From NCBI RefSeq assembly GCF_037975245.1, contig NC_092575.1, positions 18,430,841 through 18,494,840 on the forward strand: a stretch of DNA of 64,000 nt, given 5' to 3'. Both the position numbers and the translations under genes were made by a program. Of this stretch, positions 53,878 to 63,816 are shown piece by piece; position 1 is the stretch's first letter, and the number at the start of each line of letters is the position of its first letter. The stretch comes from Apostichopus japonicus (taxonomy: Eukaryota; Echinodermata; Holothuroidea; Aspidochirotida; Stichopodidae). The notes beneath the pieces are model-generated. The model was not told the origin of the DNA, ran no database searches, and saw only the letters and a program-made list of their open reading frames with translations.

Positions 53878-54222
53878 TGCCCATGTCCTTTCACATTTTA
53901 TGATATATATGCAATGCCCTTGTAAAAATCATGTATTTCCCTGTCCTTTTAAAAACCGTTTAATACCCTGTGCCCTCTTAAAATTTATGTATATGCCCTG
54001 CCCTTTTAGAAACTTTGTATATGCCATGCCCTTTGAAAAATTATGTGCTATGCCTTTTATAAACCCTGTATATGCCATACCCTCTTAAAAACTGTGTATA
54101 TATACATGCCATGCCCTTTTCGAAACCCTGTATATATGCCATACCCTCTTAAAAACTGTGTATATATGCCATGCCCTATTATAAACCACATGTATATGCC
54201 ATGCCCTTAAAAAGTTACATCT
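53878..54222 (+). repeat. Intronic minisatellite, about 12 units of 24-32 bp
   Basis: Units follow TGCCATGCCCTTTTAAAAAC plus TGTGTATA, with variants such as TGCCATACCCTCTTAAAAAC. Copy length varies, so the array is old and imperfect. The 85-codon open frame at 53831-54088 (MPCPF-like runs) is only a reading of this repeat. The minisatellite ends about 80 bases before the acceptor of coding exon 2. Confidence 0.85.
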
Positions 54223-54302
54223 AGTCATTTATGAAGTACATGCAATTCATAGTCCAATAAGATCATTCAACTGAATTATTGTCTTCATTTTTCTGTTTAC
54301 AG

Positions 54303-54408
54303 GGCCAGTTTTGCAATAAATATGAATATGCTCAAGACCATTGCTACTTGGTATGTATCCCTCAGTCAGCTTCCATGGTCGGTGTAGAAATCACTCCTAA
54401 ATTTGTTG
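54303..54408 (+). CDS. ANKRD27: ANKRD27 (VARP) coding exon 2
   Basis: Acceptor CTGTTTACAG (to 54302) and donor G|GTAAGT (54409). The exon is 106 nt, 35 codons plus one base, ending in phase 1. It reads GQFCNKYEYAQDHCYLVCIP and continues to ITPKFV. The order of residues (a C-x-K near the start, then a hydrophobic V-C-I-P strand, then a polar loop) parallels the VARP N-terminal domain, where a similar C-S-K and L-V-P-C are found. Splice phases with both neighbours agree. Confidence 0.8.
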
Positions 54409-57400
54409 GTAAGTACGGTATACATCTCAAACATATTTTGTAGGTAAAAGTCATACGAGGATGAATGAAGATTCCCCGATAATTTGTTACCTACAACGAT
54501 CTGTCGTGTTTGCAGGACTTCTGCATGTACAGTACATTAGATAGAAGCAGTACTGCTATATGTACCAAGCTTAGTTAATGAGCTGCTATATATATACTCA
54601 AGTGAATGAAGAAGATTGAATTTGCAGAAACAAGTTATTGAGCACTTGGCAAGCCATAACTAGGCCATAGTTAGAGGGACTATTCTTCCAGAAAGCATGG
54701 CTGTTTTTTCCTCCTTTTGATGTAAAAAAGTTTTAAAAGGGATCTACCATGTTGTGATTGAATGGGCACAGTGTTATATATTGCACTTTTTACACATGTA
54801 CAAGTAGTGGAAACATTTGGAGCCCTTTCAGATGTTTGCCAATAAGTGCAAGTTTAATTAACCATTAATTACAGTTATGTTGGAAGTTTCTTTCTTAAAA
54901 AGCAAAGAAACTAGAAAGGATTGATTAAGGAAGAAGGTCATCTAAACAATTTGTTCTTTTATTATGAAAAGATACTTTACCCTGACAAATGATAGCCTAA
55001 TATCATGTGAAGTATTAGTAATCACCGTGTGATGTGATGTGATAATTTCATGTAATCTGTCCAAGTTAGCATATCATTGTGACAAATAACATTCAAAGTA
55101 TCATTTAGAAACAGATAGCCCTAGCTCATCATTCTAGATTTTCCACTACTGTCACTAGTTCCACTTGCATTTTAATAGTATCACTTTCATAGCTTGCCAG
55201 GTACAGTAGCATTTTAGGATTATGTGATTCATGTAGAGAAAGATTCAATGCTGAAATTCAGTGAAGGCATTTGGCTTGTTACTTTCTTTGGCAATTTCAA
55301 ACACCCTACATGGTATTTTCAAATGACACTGCTATTTTAATCAAATTAAGACAAAAATTCTACATTTTCATCACATGAAAGCTTAAGAGTAAAATGAAAG
55401 AATGATTTAATGAAGAAAAGGTCTTTGATTCTACAAAAAAAAACATAAAAGTTGTCACCCAAAACTTTGTCATGAAGGGAAAGATTTAAATCATGTGAAA
55501 AAGCAAATTATGGTACATTTTCAATGGTTTTATCTTTTCCTCTCAGTTCCCTGAAATGCAGTTTGATTCATTATGCTAATAAACTCATAAACTGCACTAC
55601 TAAGTGAAGTTTTTCTTTATGATATCCTGTCGAAAGATTTTCAAATCCATGCAGAGAGTGCTGCTTTGAAGAGCTCACTCGGAATAATTTAGTGTCTATA
55701 TTTTGCATTACAATTTTCATGTCTTTCAATTTTGTTAGTTATATAAACTACTGATACAATACGGTATTAATACATACATAAACTGCTATATATACTGTAG
55801 TTGTACTTCTTTGGATAGGTTTACTTAACAGATCAACCATGATTGTAATGCATTTTTGCTGTTTCCATTCTGAAAAATGATATTCCCAGTCACTACAATC
55901 AATTTTTAAAGTCAGTGGCGCTGTGGGTTTACTGTACATATATTAAACAAGTTGTACTTGAAAGTAAGTAATTGCAAATCTCAGCCTGGGGATCTTTGGC
56001 CTGACATTGTAACACATGTTTGTACTATTATCCTAGTGCCCACTGTAGGCTACCTGTAGAAGCAAGAGCAAATTATATTTGTATTGAATTTTGTAAAATT
56101 TTGCAAGTAAATTCGTAAATATCGCTGAAGATGTTGATATCAAACTAGTCAGAAAAAAAGGATTGGGTTGTTTGTCGCGTTTGCGGATAATTAGATCATC
56201 CAGATTTCTTGCTTCATTTTACTGTACCTGATATAGTACTGGATGTTGACACAAACTGGTCAAAGTATTCTCGGGGTGGGCATCTTAATAAGATCGGTTT
56301 AACGTAACTTGTTAACACAATGCTGGTATCTACGGCAAATTACGAGTGTTCTTTGTCTCAATTAATGAGTTACTTTATGACTGGGTGTTTTGCTACCTGT
56401 GACGTCAAAAGTAGTTCGCTGTTGAAAAGTTCACAAGTGACAAATATACATCTGCATCATGACATGGACAGCTTTCACTTGACATTTTGTGAAATATTTT
56501 GGGGAGGTCAGGTGAGAAATTTGACAGATGTGTACTGTCGAGTGTGGATGAGACATGGCTTGGTTCAACCTGTGTTAGGAAACTAGTTGAACATACGTGA
56601 CCTGTTGGTTTGGTTCATGCAAAGCTTCACCAATGGTACGACGAGAGTGATATTCATTTTCTAGATCATCCCTCAATTTTATTTTTATTGTTTTTACCTT
56701 TCGAGGGTGATGATGTAAGTACTGTTTCATAACCATAATGTTAATAACGAGGTTATCTTCTCAGCAGCTGTTACACTAGTTTGAATTTTTCGTAGCAAAT
56801 TGGCCATTTTTGCATATTATTGCTGCATTGTGTATATATTTCATTATTCACTTTATCAGCCTCCCCCCCCCCCTCTTTCTGACTTTGGACACAATGCCTC
56901 AAAGTGAAATTCACAAGAAAGAATAGACTCCTGTCCAGGAAGTGTGCTCAATTATCGTAAAAGTCCCAACAATATTATTCAGTTAATTCTATCACTGTAT
57001 AGTACATGGCACTACAGTATGGTACGTTACTACTCGATAATGTACGTATGTTCTATACCTGTATGCATGAAAAATTTGGTTTACAATTACATGGCAGTTT
57101 GCTTTATTGGCGTATGGAGTATGCTATTTAATATCACCTTTCTCCATCTCATCTCTCTTGAAACTCCATACTGTAGGTGCGTAAATGGACAAGTGTTCAT
57201 CATGATATCATTGCAATGAGTAAGGAGATGAATATACAGATGATGCTCTAGTTGTGATTCAACTTTTAATTGGTAGCTGCTATTTTAGTTGTTTTGGAAG
57301 TCAGAAATGAAATAGGATACTGGCACTATAAATATATTTTGATGCTTTATTAATTAGATCTTTCATTTCAAGTATTATCATTGGGTAGTACTTGTGGTAA

Positions 57401-57879
57401 ATTAAAATTGAAACAGGCCAGGTATAGGTATGGCACTCCAAATCAAGGAATTTATTCCTATAATGTCAGCAGAATTTGCTACAATATCTTCTGCATCATT
57501 ACATTGTAGAGTCGTTAGGCTACAAATAACCCATCTTGACATGCGTAAGGTACAGGGAGTAATTTATCCCCTCGCAAAATGCTCCACATAAATGGTGAAA
57601 GTTGCTAAACAATGTGTAAAGATGTATGGCGTACAGTATGTTTTCTACACAGGAACCATAGAATTAAAGGAAGCTAAGGAGAGCAACAATTGCAGAGCCC
57701 TCGAAAATGTTCCACAAAATTAAAAACACTAATTTATTCTATGCAGTACCACCTGCTCTACGTGTTGCAATACGTGTTGCATTTTTTCTGACATGTACTA
57801 TACCATACCATACCATACATTTAATTTAAAATGATGTCCTCACACCAACCTTCATGTTTTCATTTTTGTTTCCATTTAG
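54409..57879 (+). other. ANKRD27 intron after coding exon 2
   Basis: A 3471-bp AT-rich intron, GTAAGT to CCATTTAG. It holds a C11-C12 run near 56862, a short ATACC pentamer run (about 57800-57820) and an isolated perfect CRE palindrome at 56400. The 88-codon frame at 56320-56586 and the 91-codon frame at 56944-57219 have no recognisable domain and no splice or codon support, so I do not call them genes. Confidence 0.75.
56400..56407. promoter_or_regulatory. Perfect CRE palindrome TGACGTCA (candidate only)
   Basis: The 8-base consensus for CREB/ATF binding occurs once, inside an intron. An enhancer role is possible but nothing else in the sequence supports it; a single 8-mer can occur by chance. 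Confidence 0.25.
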
Positions 57880-57916
57880 AAACACACATCCTGAAACCAT
57901 CACCGATGTTTCAAGA
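57880..57916 (+). CDS. ANKRD27: ANKRD27 (VARP) coding exon 3, a 37-nt small exon
   Basis: Acceptor TTCCATTTAG (to 57879) and donor GA|GTAAGT (57917). With the G carried from exon 2, the codons read ETHILKPSPMFQ, leaving GA (phase 2). The family counterpart is the ESYILIP-type strand after the polar loop. At 37 nt it would be missed by most open-frame scans; the phase match on both sides (1 in, 2 out) and consensus sites support it. Confidence 0.78.
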
Positions 57917-59263
57917 GTAAGTATTAACAAGAAGTTAATTTAAAAAGGTACCTTTAATAGTTTGTAGTTACAAGCTGTTCTTATAGTTGTGTGATGCAGG
58001 ACTGGTTAGGAGTTATGGTTGTAGTGTAAGCCTGGTGTCTGTGACAAGTTACAGGATACATCCATGGAGTTATGAATTGTAGAATTTAACTAGTCTTGTA
58101 ATTATTCATGGAACGGTTACATTCACTGAATGGAAATATGATGAGCTTGAGGAGCAACACACAAACTGAATGTTTTGGTCCAAACCAAGTGACATGCTAA
58201 CTAATTAATAATTTAAGGGAACAATATGCAAACTAAATCATTAATATTTGTAAACACAAAATGTACCAAAATAGCATACATGTGCAAAAGTATGGTAAAA
58301 GTAGCCATGCCAATATAAATGCCACTGTCCATTACCTCAGGTCCCTGAGGTGTTTACACCAAAGTGGACAAGATTTGGACACAACACATGTGTGTCAGAT
58401 CTGTGAATGCTCTCTCAATTTTGATTAAATAACAACAAACTCTATCCTTCAAGAGTTGTAAATTGCCATTTAGGTATAAATACAAAACAAGGATTAAAGA
58501 CACATGCTACTGTACAAAGCCCCAATAGAATATTTTATTAAATTCCAAGCAAGGACTGAGAAAACAGAATAATTGTCTCTAGTTAACATTGATCACTCCT
58601 TTTATGTACAGTTCAGCCTGGATGCACACTACAGGTGATCCTAAAAATGTTTTAAGTTTTGTTGTTCAAATTTTGAATCCATGGAAGAAAAGTTGGCCCT
58701 TTTTCAGTTAACTCACAGAACATCTGAAGGTTTTTTATAGTACTTCCTATCACATTGTATATATTCACGTGATAAAACAAATTAATCAATCAACTACAGT
58801 AAGTTTCTCCAGCTACTGTAGTTTCTATTGTAACAGTTAGTCATCTGGTAGTTAAATATAAGTAAAAAAATAGAAAGAGCTGCAAAAAAAAGAAGATAAA
58901 TCGATCATTAGATACAGGTGCAGTTTGCATTGGTTCGGCTTTGCACAATACCTCACACATTCATATGAACCTGTTGGGGGGTCTCCTTTTTACCCACACT
59001 TGAATTTTAAGATTACTGATTACAACAGATTTGAGACCAAAACTATTTGCCAGATGACTAGTTGCTGATATTAAATTTGTGAGTGGTGAAAGAAATGCAA
59101 TAATCATCATCATTTTTTTTACTTCTTGCCTCACTGCCCTGTCTCCTCACAGCAAGAGCACTTTTTTGTAACCTTTCCAGCATTTCCGGCCTCTCTGGGT
59201 GAAGGGACTATTTTCTTCTCAATCTTCTGCTCGTAGTAATGTGTCATCTTTTCATCATTTCAG
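57917..59263 (+). other. ANKRD27 intron after coding exon 3
   Basis: A 1347-bp intron, GTAAGT to CATTTCAG. AT-rich, with no exon or mobile element recognised. A stretch at 59121-59180 (CCTGTCTCCTCACA followed by AGCAC) resembles one at 59521-59582, on the other side of exon 4. Confidence 0.7.
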
Positions 59264-59393
59264 CAATTATATCAGTACAGACAGACTAGGCAGCAAGACA
59301 GTGGTTCTTGATGGCCATGAAATTATCTTGGTGGAAGGGTTTGATAATCCTTCTAAAGTCAAGATCATATCGGAAGAATTATGTTACAACAAG
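59264..59393 (+). CDS. ANKRD27: ANKRD27 (VARP) coding exon 4
   Basis: Acceptor ATCATTTCAG (to 59263) and donor AAG|GTGAGA (59394). The carried GA plus C gives D, then 43 codons: NYISTDRLGSKTVVLDGHEI, on through ILVEGFDNPSKVKIISEELC to YNK, phase 0. DGHEIILVEGF and EELCYNK parallel family segments of the type Q-G-N-R-I-K-L-G-A-G-F and E-E-T-F-Y-N-E. This brings the partial protein to 109 residues; family members run to about 1000. The remaining exons (rest of the N-terminal domain, VPS9, ankyrin repeats) must lie past the window's right end. Confidence 0.82.
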
Positions 59394-60245
59394 GTGAGAA
59401 TTATTATTGTTTGCAAAATTTGTGATCAAGTATTGTTATTTTTTCATCTTTTTTTTTTTTTTTTTTGGTTCTGTTTATTATAAGAAGAGATGTGTGTATG
59501 TGAAGGTTTGTGTGTATGTATATTTACTTCGCTCCTCGCTTACCTGTCTCCTCACAACCTTAGCACCTCATTCTACCGTGCCTATAAAGTCCTGGTAAAA
59601 TAATAACACTGTGCGCCCTCTATGACCGAACCCCCCCCTCGGTCACTCCTCACTACTCATTCTACCATTAAAAGTGTCTTCACGTGAATTTCTTGTGGAT
59701 ATATTTCCCTTGGATTTCGTCTTGGTTTTCTTTAGCGATCTTTGGAAGTTTCTTTCCTCGGATTCTTAGGAGTATTGCAGTCCTTTCCAGCCCGATAAGT
59801 ATCCTTTTTTGTTGAAAGGGAGGGTTTTGGGGACTGTTTTTATTCCTAGTGCGTTTCCGCCCTTAGGTTTTTTGCGGGGGTAGCAGTTCCGCGAACTGCC
59901 TAGGTTTCCCGCCATTTTCCCTTCCCCACGCTATAGGCGTGTCGTTGTATTTTCATGTTCATAGCATGTCTACATTGTATTTCTATTCACGATTTCTTCT
60001 TCTATATTTCGCTCTCTCATGTTCTTTTTCAGCTTGTGTTGATTTTGTTAGGCCACTTCGTAGCGTTTTTCGTATTTTGCCGTTGCTAGGTTACGCTACG
60101 TACCTCTACTCACCGTTATGTACCTCCCGTTATCTCCCGTTCTCTTGTTAGTTTGCATTTTTCCGTAAGCTTAAGAGTTAGTCTTTCCTTAATTCGAGCG
60201 TTTTAGTTTGTCTCGTAACCAGCTAAAGCTTTTTAACTACTCGAT
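59394..60245. other. Start of next ANKRD27 intron, with T-run and degenerate repeats
   Basis: After the donor there is a T-run (about 59451-59466). Degenerate copies of a CTCATTCTACC motif follow at about 59567-59580 and 59655-59669. From about 59690 the base composition changes to a T-rich, CpG-containing stretch that reads like the untranslated leader of a retroelement and leads into the frame at 60246. No coding exon of ANKRD27 was seen. Confidence 0.4.
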
Positions 60246-60550
60246 GTTTCGGCCAGGCAGAACCTGGGTCGAACACGATTTGTGTCCTAAGTGTAGAACC
60301 TACACCAGACGGGACCCACGCCTGGTCTGCATAAATTTTTCGCCAGCCCAGTGGCACTAGATAGACCAGTGGCTTACGAGTCTAAGAAGCAAGCTTTAGG
60401 GCAGGCTGGACTTGATTCCTTAGGCCATCGGTGCCCCAGAAAAAGATATAGGAGAGACAAGAGAGAGAGAGAAAGGAGGAGGGAGAAGTGGTGAGAGAGG
60501 TGGAGGAAAGTGGCCAGGAGAGGGCCGAAGGAGAGGGGGAGAGAGAGAGA

Positions 60551-60842
60551 AAGAGTACCCCTAACGGTCCCGGCGACGTCCGGTTGATTACGGCCAGAGG
60601 GAAGGGCAGGAGCAAGGCTCCTGCCAAGAAAAGACCTCTTGAGAAGAGGCACGGCTCGGCCGGGCTAGAGGCAACGTCTCAGTCCGGGTCGCAGCAAAGA
60701 GTACCCCTAACGGTCCCGGCGACGTCCGGTTGATTACGGCCAGAGGGAAGGGCAGGAGCAAGGCTCCCGCCAAGAAAAGACCTCTTGAGAAGAGGCACGG
60801 CTCGGCCGGGCTAGAGGCAACGTCTCAGTCCGGGTCGCAGCA
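60551..60842 (+). repeat. 146-bp tandem duplication (two copies)
   Basis: Copy 1 is 60551-60696 and copy 2 is 60697-60842, both starting AAGAGTACCCCTAACGG and ending GTCGCAGCA. The only difference noticed is CTCCTGCC in copy 1 against CTCCCGCC in copy 2. Since 146 is not a multiple of 3, the duplication shifts the reading frame, so it arose after the segment stopped coding or is what broke it. It is the youngest-looking change in this segment. Confidence 0.93.
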
Positions 60843-61259
60843 AGAGAGACCCATGGAGCGCGGGCTACAGGCCACGGAGAGCTCGGGTCCGAGAGAGAGA
60901 GTACGACCGAGGGGTCGCTGAAACGGAGCCGGTCCCATAGCAGGCTCCGGGAGCCCGGGTCCGGCGAGAAAAAAAAATATTAAAAAAAAAAAAAAAAAAA
61001 AAAAAATCCCACCGGAAAGGACAGAATGTCCGGGTCGAGGAGTACCGGCGTGGTGGTACCCGGCGTGGTACGCACACAGAGACGGGCTCCGGGAGCCTGG
61101 GTCCGGCGAGGCCCCGGGTCCGGCGAGACCCCGGGTCCGGCGAGACTCGAAGGGAAGGCAGAACCGAGGTTTCACTCCAGATCCGAGACCGCCCCCGGAG
61201 CCGGGAACCAGAGCTATACAATCGACTGCTGGGTCCTCAGAGATTGGCTCCGGAGGGCC

Positions 61260-61570
61260 CGGGCCCGACGAGAACGGGGGCGCAGGGGCAGAAGCCCGGT
61301 CCGCAGATCTCCAAACGGGATCCAAAACTGGTCCCGAAGTCGGGAGCCTACGAGAGTAACAACATTTACAACTGCGACATTTACAATAACATTTACAACT
61401 ACAACAACATTTACAACGAGATTAACAACTGCTAGGCCCCCAGAACGGGGTAGCAGGTGCAGAAGCCCGGCCCGCAGACCCCCTAACCGGAGCCGCGGCC
61501 GGTCCTGAGGCCGGGAACCGATGAGATTACCAATGCCGGGCCCCCAGAACGGGGTAGCAGGGGCAAGCGC
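61260..61570 (+). repeat. Degenerate ~104-bp repeats with an (AACATTTAC)n insert
   Basis: CAGAACGGGGTAGCAGG occurs at 61441 and 61545 (period 104), and a weaker copy, GAGAACGGGGGCGCAGG, lies near 61269. The GCAGAAGCCCGG box follows two of them. Between the first and second copies lies a short run of AACATTTAC-like units (about 61358-61430), which explains the larger spacing. Confidence 0.75.
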
Positions 61571-61870
61571 CCAATCTGAAAAGAGAACCAGCCCCGAGCC
61601 AGGTTCCCACGGCAAAGGGAGAAATATCTATCCCCAGACACCGAACACAGACATCGGTGCCGAGGAGCGATCGCAACCCACGGCCAGCCCGGCCGCGACA
61701 CCACGATCAATCCCAGACCAAAGAATGGAACCTGATTTGTTCCCCGGCAAGGACGACCTGGTTTGCAGAGCGTCGGGCAACCTGTCCGGCCTAGACGACG
61801 AGGTCGACCCCTAGATTTCGGGGTTACAGAGGACGGTTACTCCCGCTTCCCAGAATAAGGGGAGTGTCCC

Positions 61871-61878
61871 CCCCCCCG
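61871..61878. repeat. Left 8-bp target-site duplication of the hAT-like element
   Basis: CCCCCCCG, identical to the copy after the right terminus. It is low in complexity, so the match is weaker evidence than a mixed 8-mer would be, but the terminal G matches as well. Confidence 0.65.
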
Positions 61879-63272
61879 CAGTGGCGTCACCAGACTTTTC
61901 AGTCTGGGGGGGCACAGGGGGGGCACCAGCATTTGATGGGGGGGCACTTAGGTGGATACGGATCAATGTCCTGGGGAGGGGTCTAAAGGGAGGGGGTGCC
62001 CCTCCAGGCGCGGCGGAACGGGGAAATTATTGGGGGGGAGGGCTAATGTGTAGAGACTATCTAAGCGGAGCGCCACCATCGGTTGGCGCGGAGCGTACAA
62101 GAAAATTTTGGGTTTTTCAAATCCCCAGATGGCCGGAAACGGCACTTCCCGAGTGTTTTATGCTGCGAATACCTAGCCCTAAAATATGGGTCTCAAGCCT
62201 GCAATTTCTCAGATTGCACGTAAAAGTCTGTAAAAACATTGTAATTTGTATATTCGATGGTGTTTTAAGAGAGTAGCTATTACTCGTAGTGTACTCGCAA
62301 AGACGTTTTTGAGTGTAGTAAGGGACCCCCCGGTTCCGCCGCCACTGCCCCCCCCCCCCCTTTGGAAAATTTTCGCATACGGAGGATGGGCTAGATGCAA
62401 AATGCTGCCACATTTGATGCTAAATTCGATCTGAAGATATCTCCAGAAATTGCTATTTTTGAGGTAATGATTTTAACAAGGCGCAGAATTTTGCAGAGGA
62501 TATGAACCACATGCTGTCGATATTATGCCTAACCCTATCAATAGAACCTACTTTTGTTGAATTAATGTGTGCATGACCCCGACTCCTTTCTTGTCCTTCT
62601 CGTTTTCGCCCATTATCTATTAAGATGTAACAGGTTCCAGCATCGTTATTGGCTCCTATCAGGGATCTCACCATGCAATCCAAAGTTTGATCACACATCG
62701 AGTATGGCTCAGTATGCAGGTGTGAACATTCGCCATTTGTTCCTACAAGCATCTGACCTCAAATGACCTCTGCACCCCCTACACAACAGGGTTAATATAT
62801 GGGTCCACAAATATAGGCAAGTATGGTGCCTGCGGACCCTCACATTCTCACATTTCGTCAGCTCCTAACCTGTCAACCTCAGACCAAGGCAACATATTGC
62901 AGTACCCTCCCTTCTCACAGTCATGTAGCTCGCGAAGCGGACTTGTATATCCGCTGGTATGGCGTGAGCCTGCACTGACACATTCAATGTAAATATCGAC
63001 ACCTGTTGTGATGGCGCGGGTTACGACTTCGATACCCGACGTTCAAGGATAAACTTGTTCGTTTTTTCGCAGCTCATTTGAAGAAAATACGAATTACTGT
63101 GCTTCTTTGTCCTTATGAAAAACCAACTCAGATGATGGGAGTTGAATATAACAAAATATATATATATTTTTTTACCAACCCAAATCTCAGATGGGGGGGC
63201 ACTCGGGGGGCACTAGGTTTTCCAGGGGGGGCACGTGCCCCCCCTGGCCCCCCCCCCTTGGCGACGCCACTG
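61879..63272. mobile_element. Non-autonomous hAT-like DNA transposon, 1394 bp
   Basis: It begins CAGTGGCGTCACCA and ends with the reverse complement of CAGTGGCGTCGCCA (13 of 14 matching). Both sides carry the identical 8-mer CCCCCCCG (61871-61878 and 63273-63280), the hAT target-duplication length. Subterminal GGGGGGGCAC boxes occur three times near each end. Each end has a hairpin: CCAGACT/AGTCTGG at 61890-61907, and a 26-base palindrome at 63222-63247. No transposase domain was found inside; the short internal frames are not recognised. A second CACTG end at 62347, also next to a C-run, means this may be two nested or fused elements. Confidence 0.72.
63222..63247. repeat. 26-base perfect palindrome at the hAT right end
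   Basis: CCAGGGGGGGCAC followed immediately by GTGCCCCCCCTGG, with no loop. It is subterminal in the hAT-like element and could extrude a cruciform or mark a junction between two inverted ends. Confidence 0.9.
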
Positions 63273-63280
63273 CCCCCCCG
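63273..63280. repeat. Right 8-bp target-site duplication of the hAT-like element
   Basis: CCCCCCCG, directly after GCCACTG. The sequence beyond (GAACTAGCAGC) is where the interrupted GC-rich segment should resume. Confidence 0.65.
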
Positions 63281-63480
63281 GAACTAGCAGCTTGAGCGGC
63301 GATGACAGGTTCGAATCATTTGCGGGAAAACACCGCTACACATCCCAAATGTGTGTTTATTTTATCGAGTACCTGCAGACACTCAGGGGTCATATTCTCC
63401 TCGCTAATTATACTCCTCTCTAATCATAATTCATCGCCATTTGCCTAGGTTAAAATCTTACTTGTGTTTAAAAACACTCG
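63281..63480. other. Resumed retroelement-like segment and undefined spacer
   Basis: The first ~70 bases after the target duplication are still GC-balanced and open in one frame (SLSGDDRFESFAGK), which may continue the interrupted segment. From about 63350 the DNA is AT-rich with nothing recognised until the LINE frame. Confidence 0.3.
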
Positions 63481-63816
63481 TTTAAAACACTGGTGAACCC
63501 ACTTCCAGAACATGTTAAAATGCGTAAGACTGAGGGGTTTCAAATCGGTTCTCATGACGTACAGTATTCCGTTTAATTTAAAACCTTGGCAAACTGCTAG
63601 GAAGAGAACTTTCTCGAGACTTGGCAAAGTGCCAGGAAACATAACCGCCATTGTAATAACGCCCATGTTTTATCCCAACGAAGTACTTTAAGTTCTTTTA
63701 ACCCTCGTATTCGTGCTGTAAAAACGTGGAATAATCTCCAGGATAATGTTAAGAATAAGCCTTCTTACTCTGTATTCAAAAGGAATCTCCAAACTGTAAT
63801 TATTTCTCACTATTAA
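63481..63816 (+). pseudogene. LINE reverse-transcriptase C-terminal remnant
   Basis: One frame runs from 63481 (FKTLVNPLPEHVKMRKTEGF) to the stop TAA at 63814-63816, broken by TAA at 63574 and TAG at 63598. Its end, FNPRIRAVKTWNNLQDNVKN followed by KPSYSVFKRNLQ, fits the usual close of CR1/L2/Jockey-like LINE ORF2 proteins: R-x-x-A-V-K-x-W-N-N-L, then S-x-x-x-F-K-R-x-L. The copy is 5'-truncated and dead. Clade cannot be fixed from this piece. Confidence 0.65.

Larger units (their letters stand above)
52790..54302 (+). other. ANKRD27 intron after coding exon 1
   Basis: A 1513-bp intron, GTATGG to TTTACAG. It contains an AT-rich tract (53226-53271), a hairpin palindrome (53761-53781) and a minisatellite (53878-54222). 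No other exon-like segment was seen. Confidence 0.75.
60246..61878 (+). mobile_element. GC-rich retroelement-like remnant with gag-like basic frames
   Basis: A short frame at 60246-60365 starts MFRPGRTWVEHDLCPKCRTY and has a CxxC, then a DPR-x-x-C-x-x-F and a final H. This looks like a C-x2-C/C-x2-C finger that has lost its last Cys, in the style of DIRS-type gag proteins. Downstream, Arg/Ser/Pro/Lys-rich frames in changing phases run to about 61810, ending in an acidic tail (GLDDEVDP, stop 61812-61814). Tandem duplications of 146 bp and about 104 bp and a 25-base A-run (60982-61006) break the frames. The segment is cut at 61878 by a hAT insertion and seems to resume at 63281. No reverse transcriptase, RNase H or recombinase is present, so the class is a guess. 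It could also be low-complexity host DNA. Confidence 0.38.

Noticed and set aside
53831-54088. 85-codon frame as a cysteine/proline-rich protein
   Set aside because: It is the translation of the intronic minisatellite.
56320-56586. 88-codon frame as a gene or exon
   Set aside because: It lies in the intron, has no recognisable domain, and no phase-compatible splice sites link it to the neighbouring exons.
60374-61615. Several minus-strand frames in the GC-rich segment
   Set aside because: They are antisense readings of low-complexity, tandemly duplicated DNA; their length is explained by base composition.
62453-62752. 99-codon minus-strand frame as a transposase of the hAT-like element
   Set aside because: No BED finger, DDE residues or dimerisation signature is visible, and the length is far too short.
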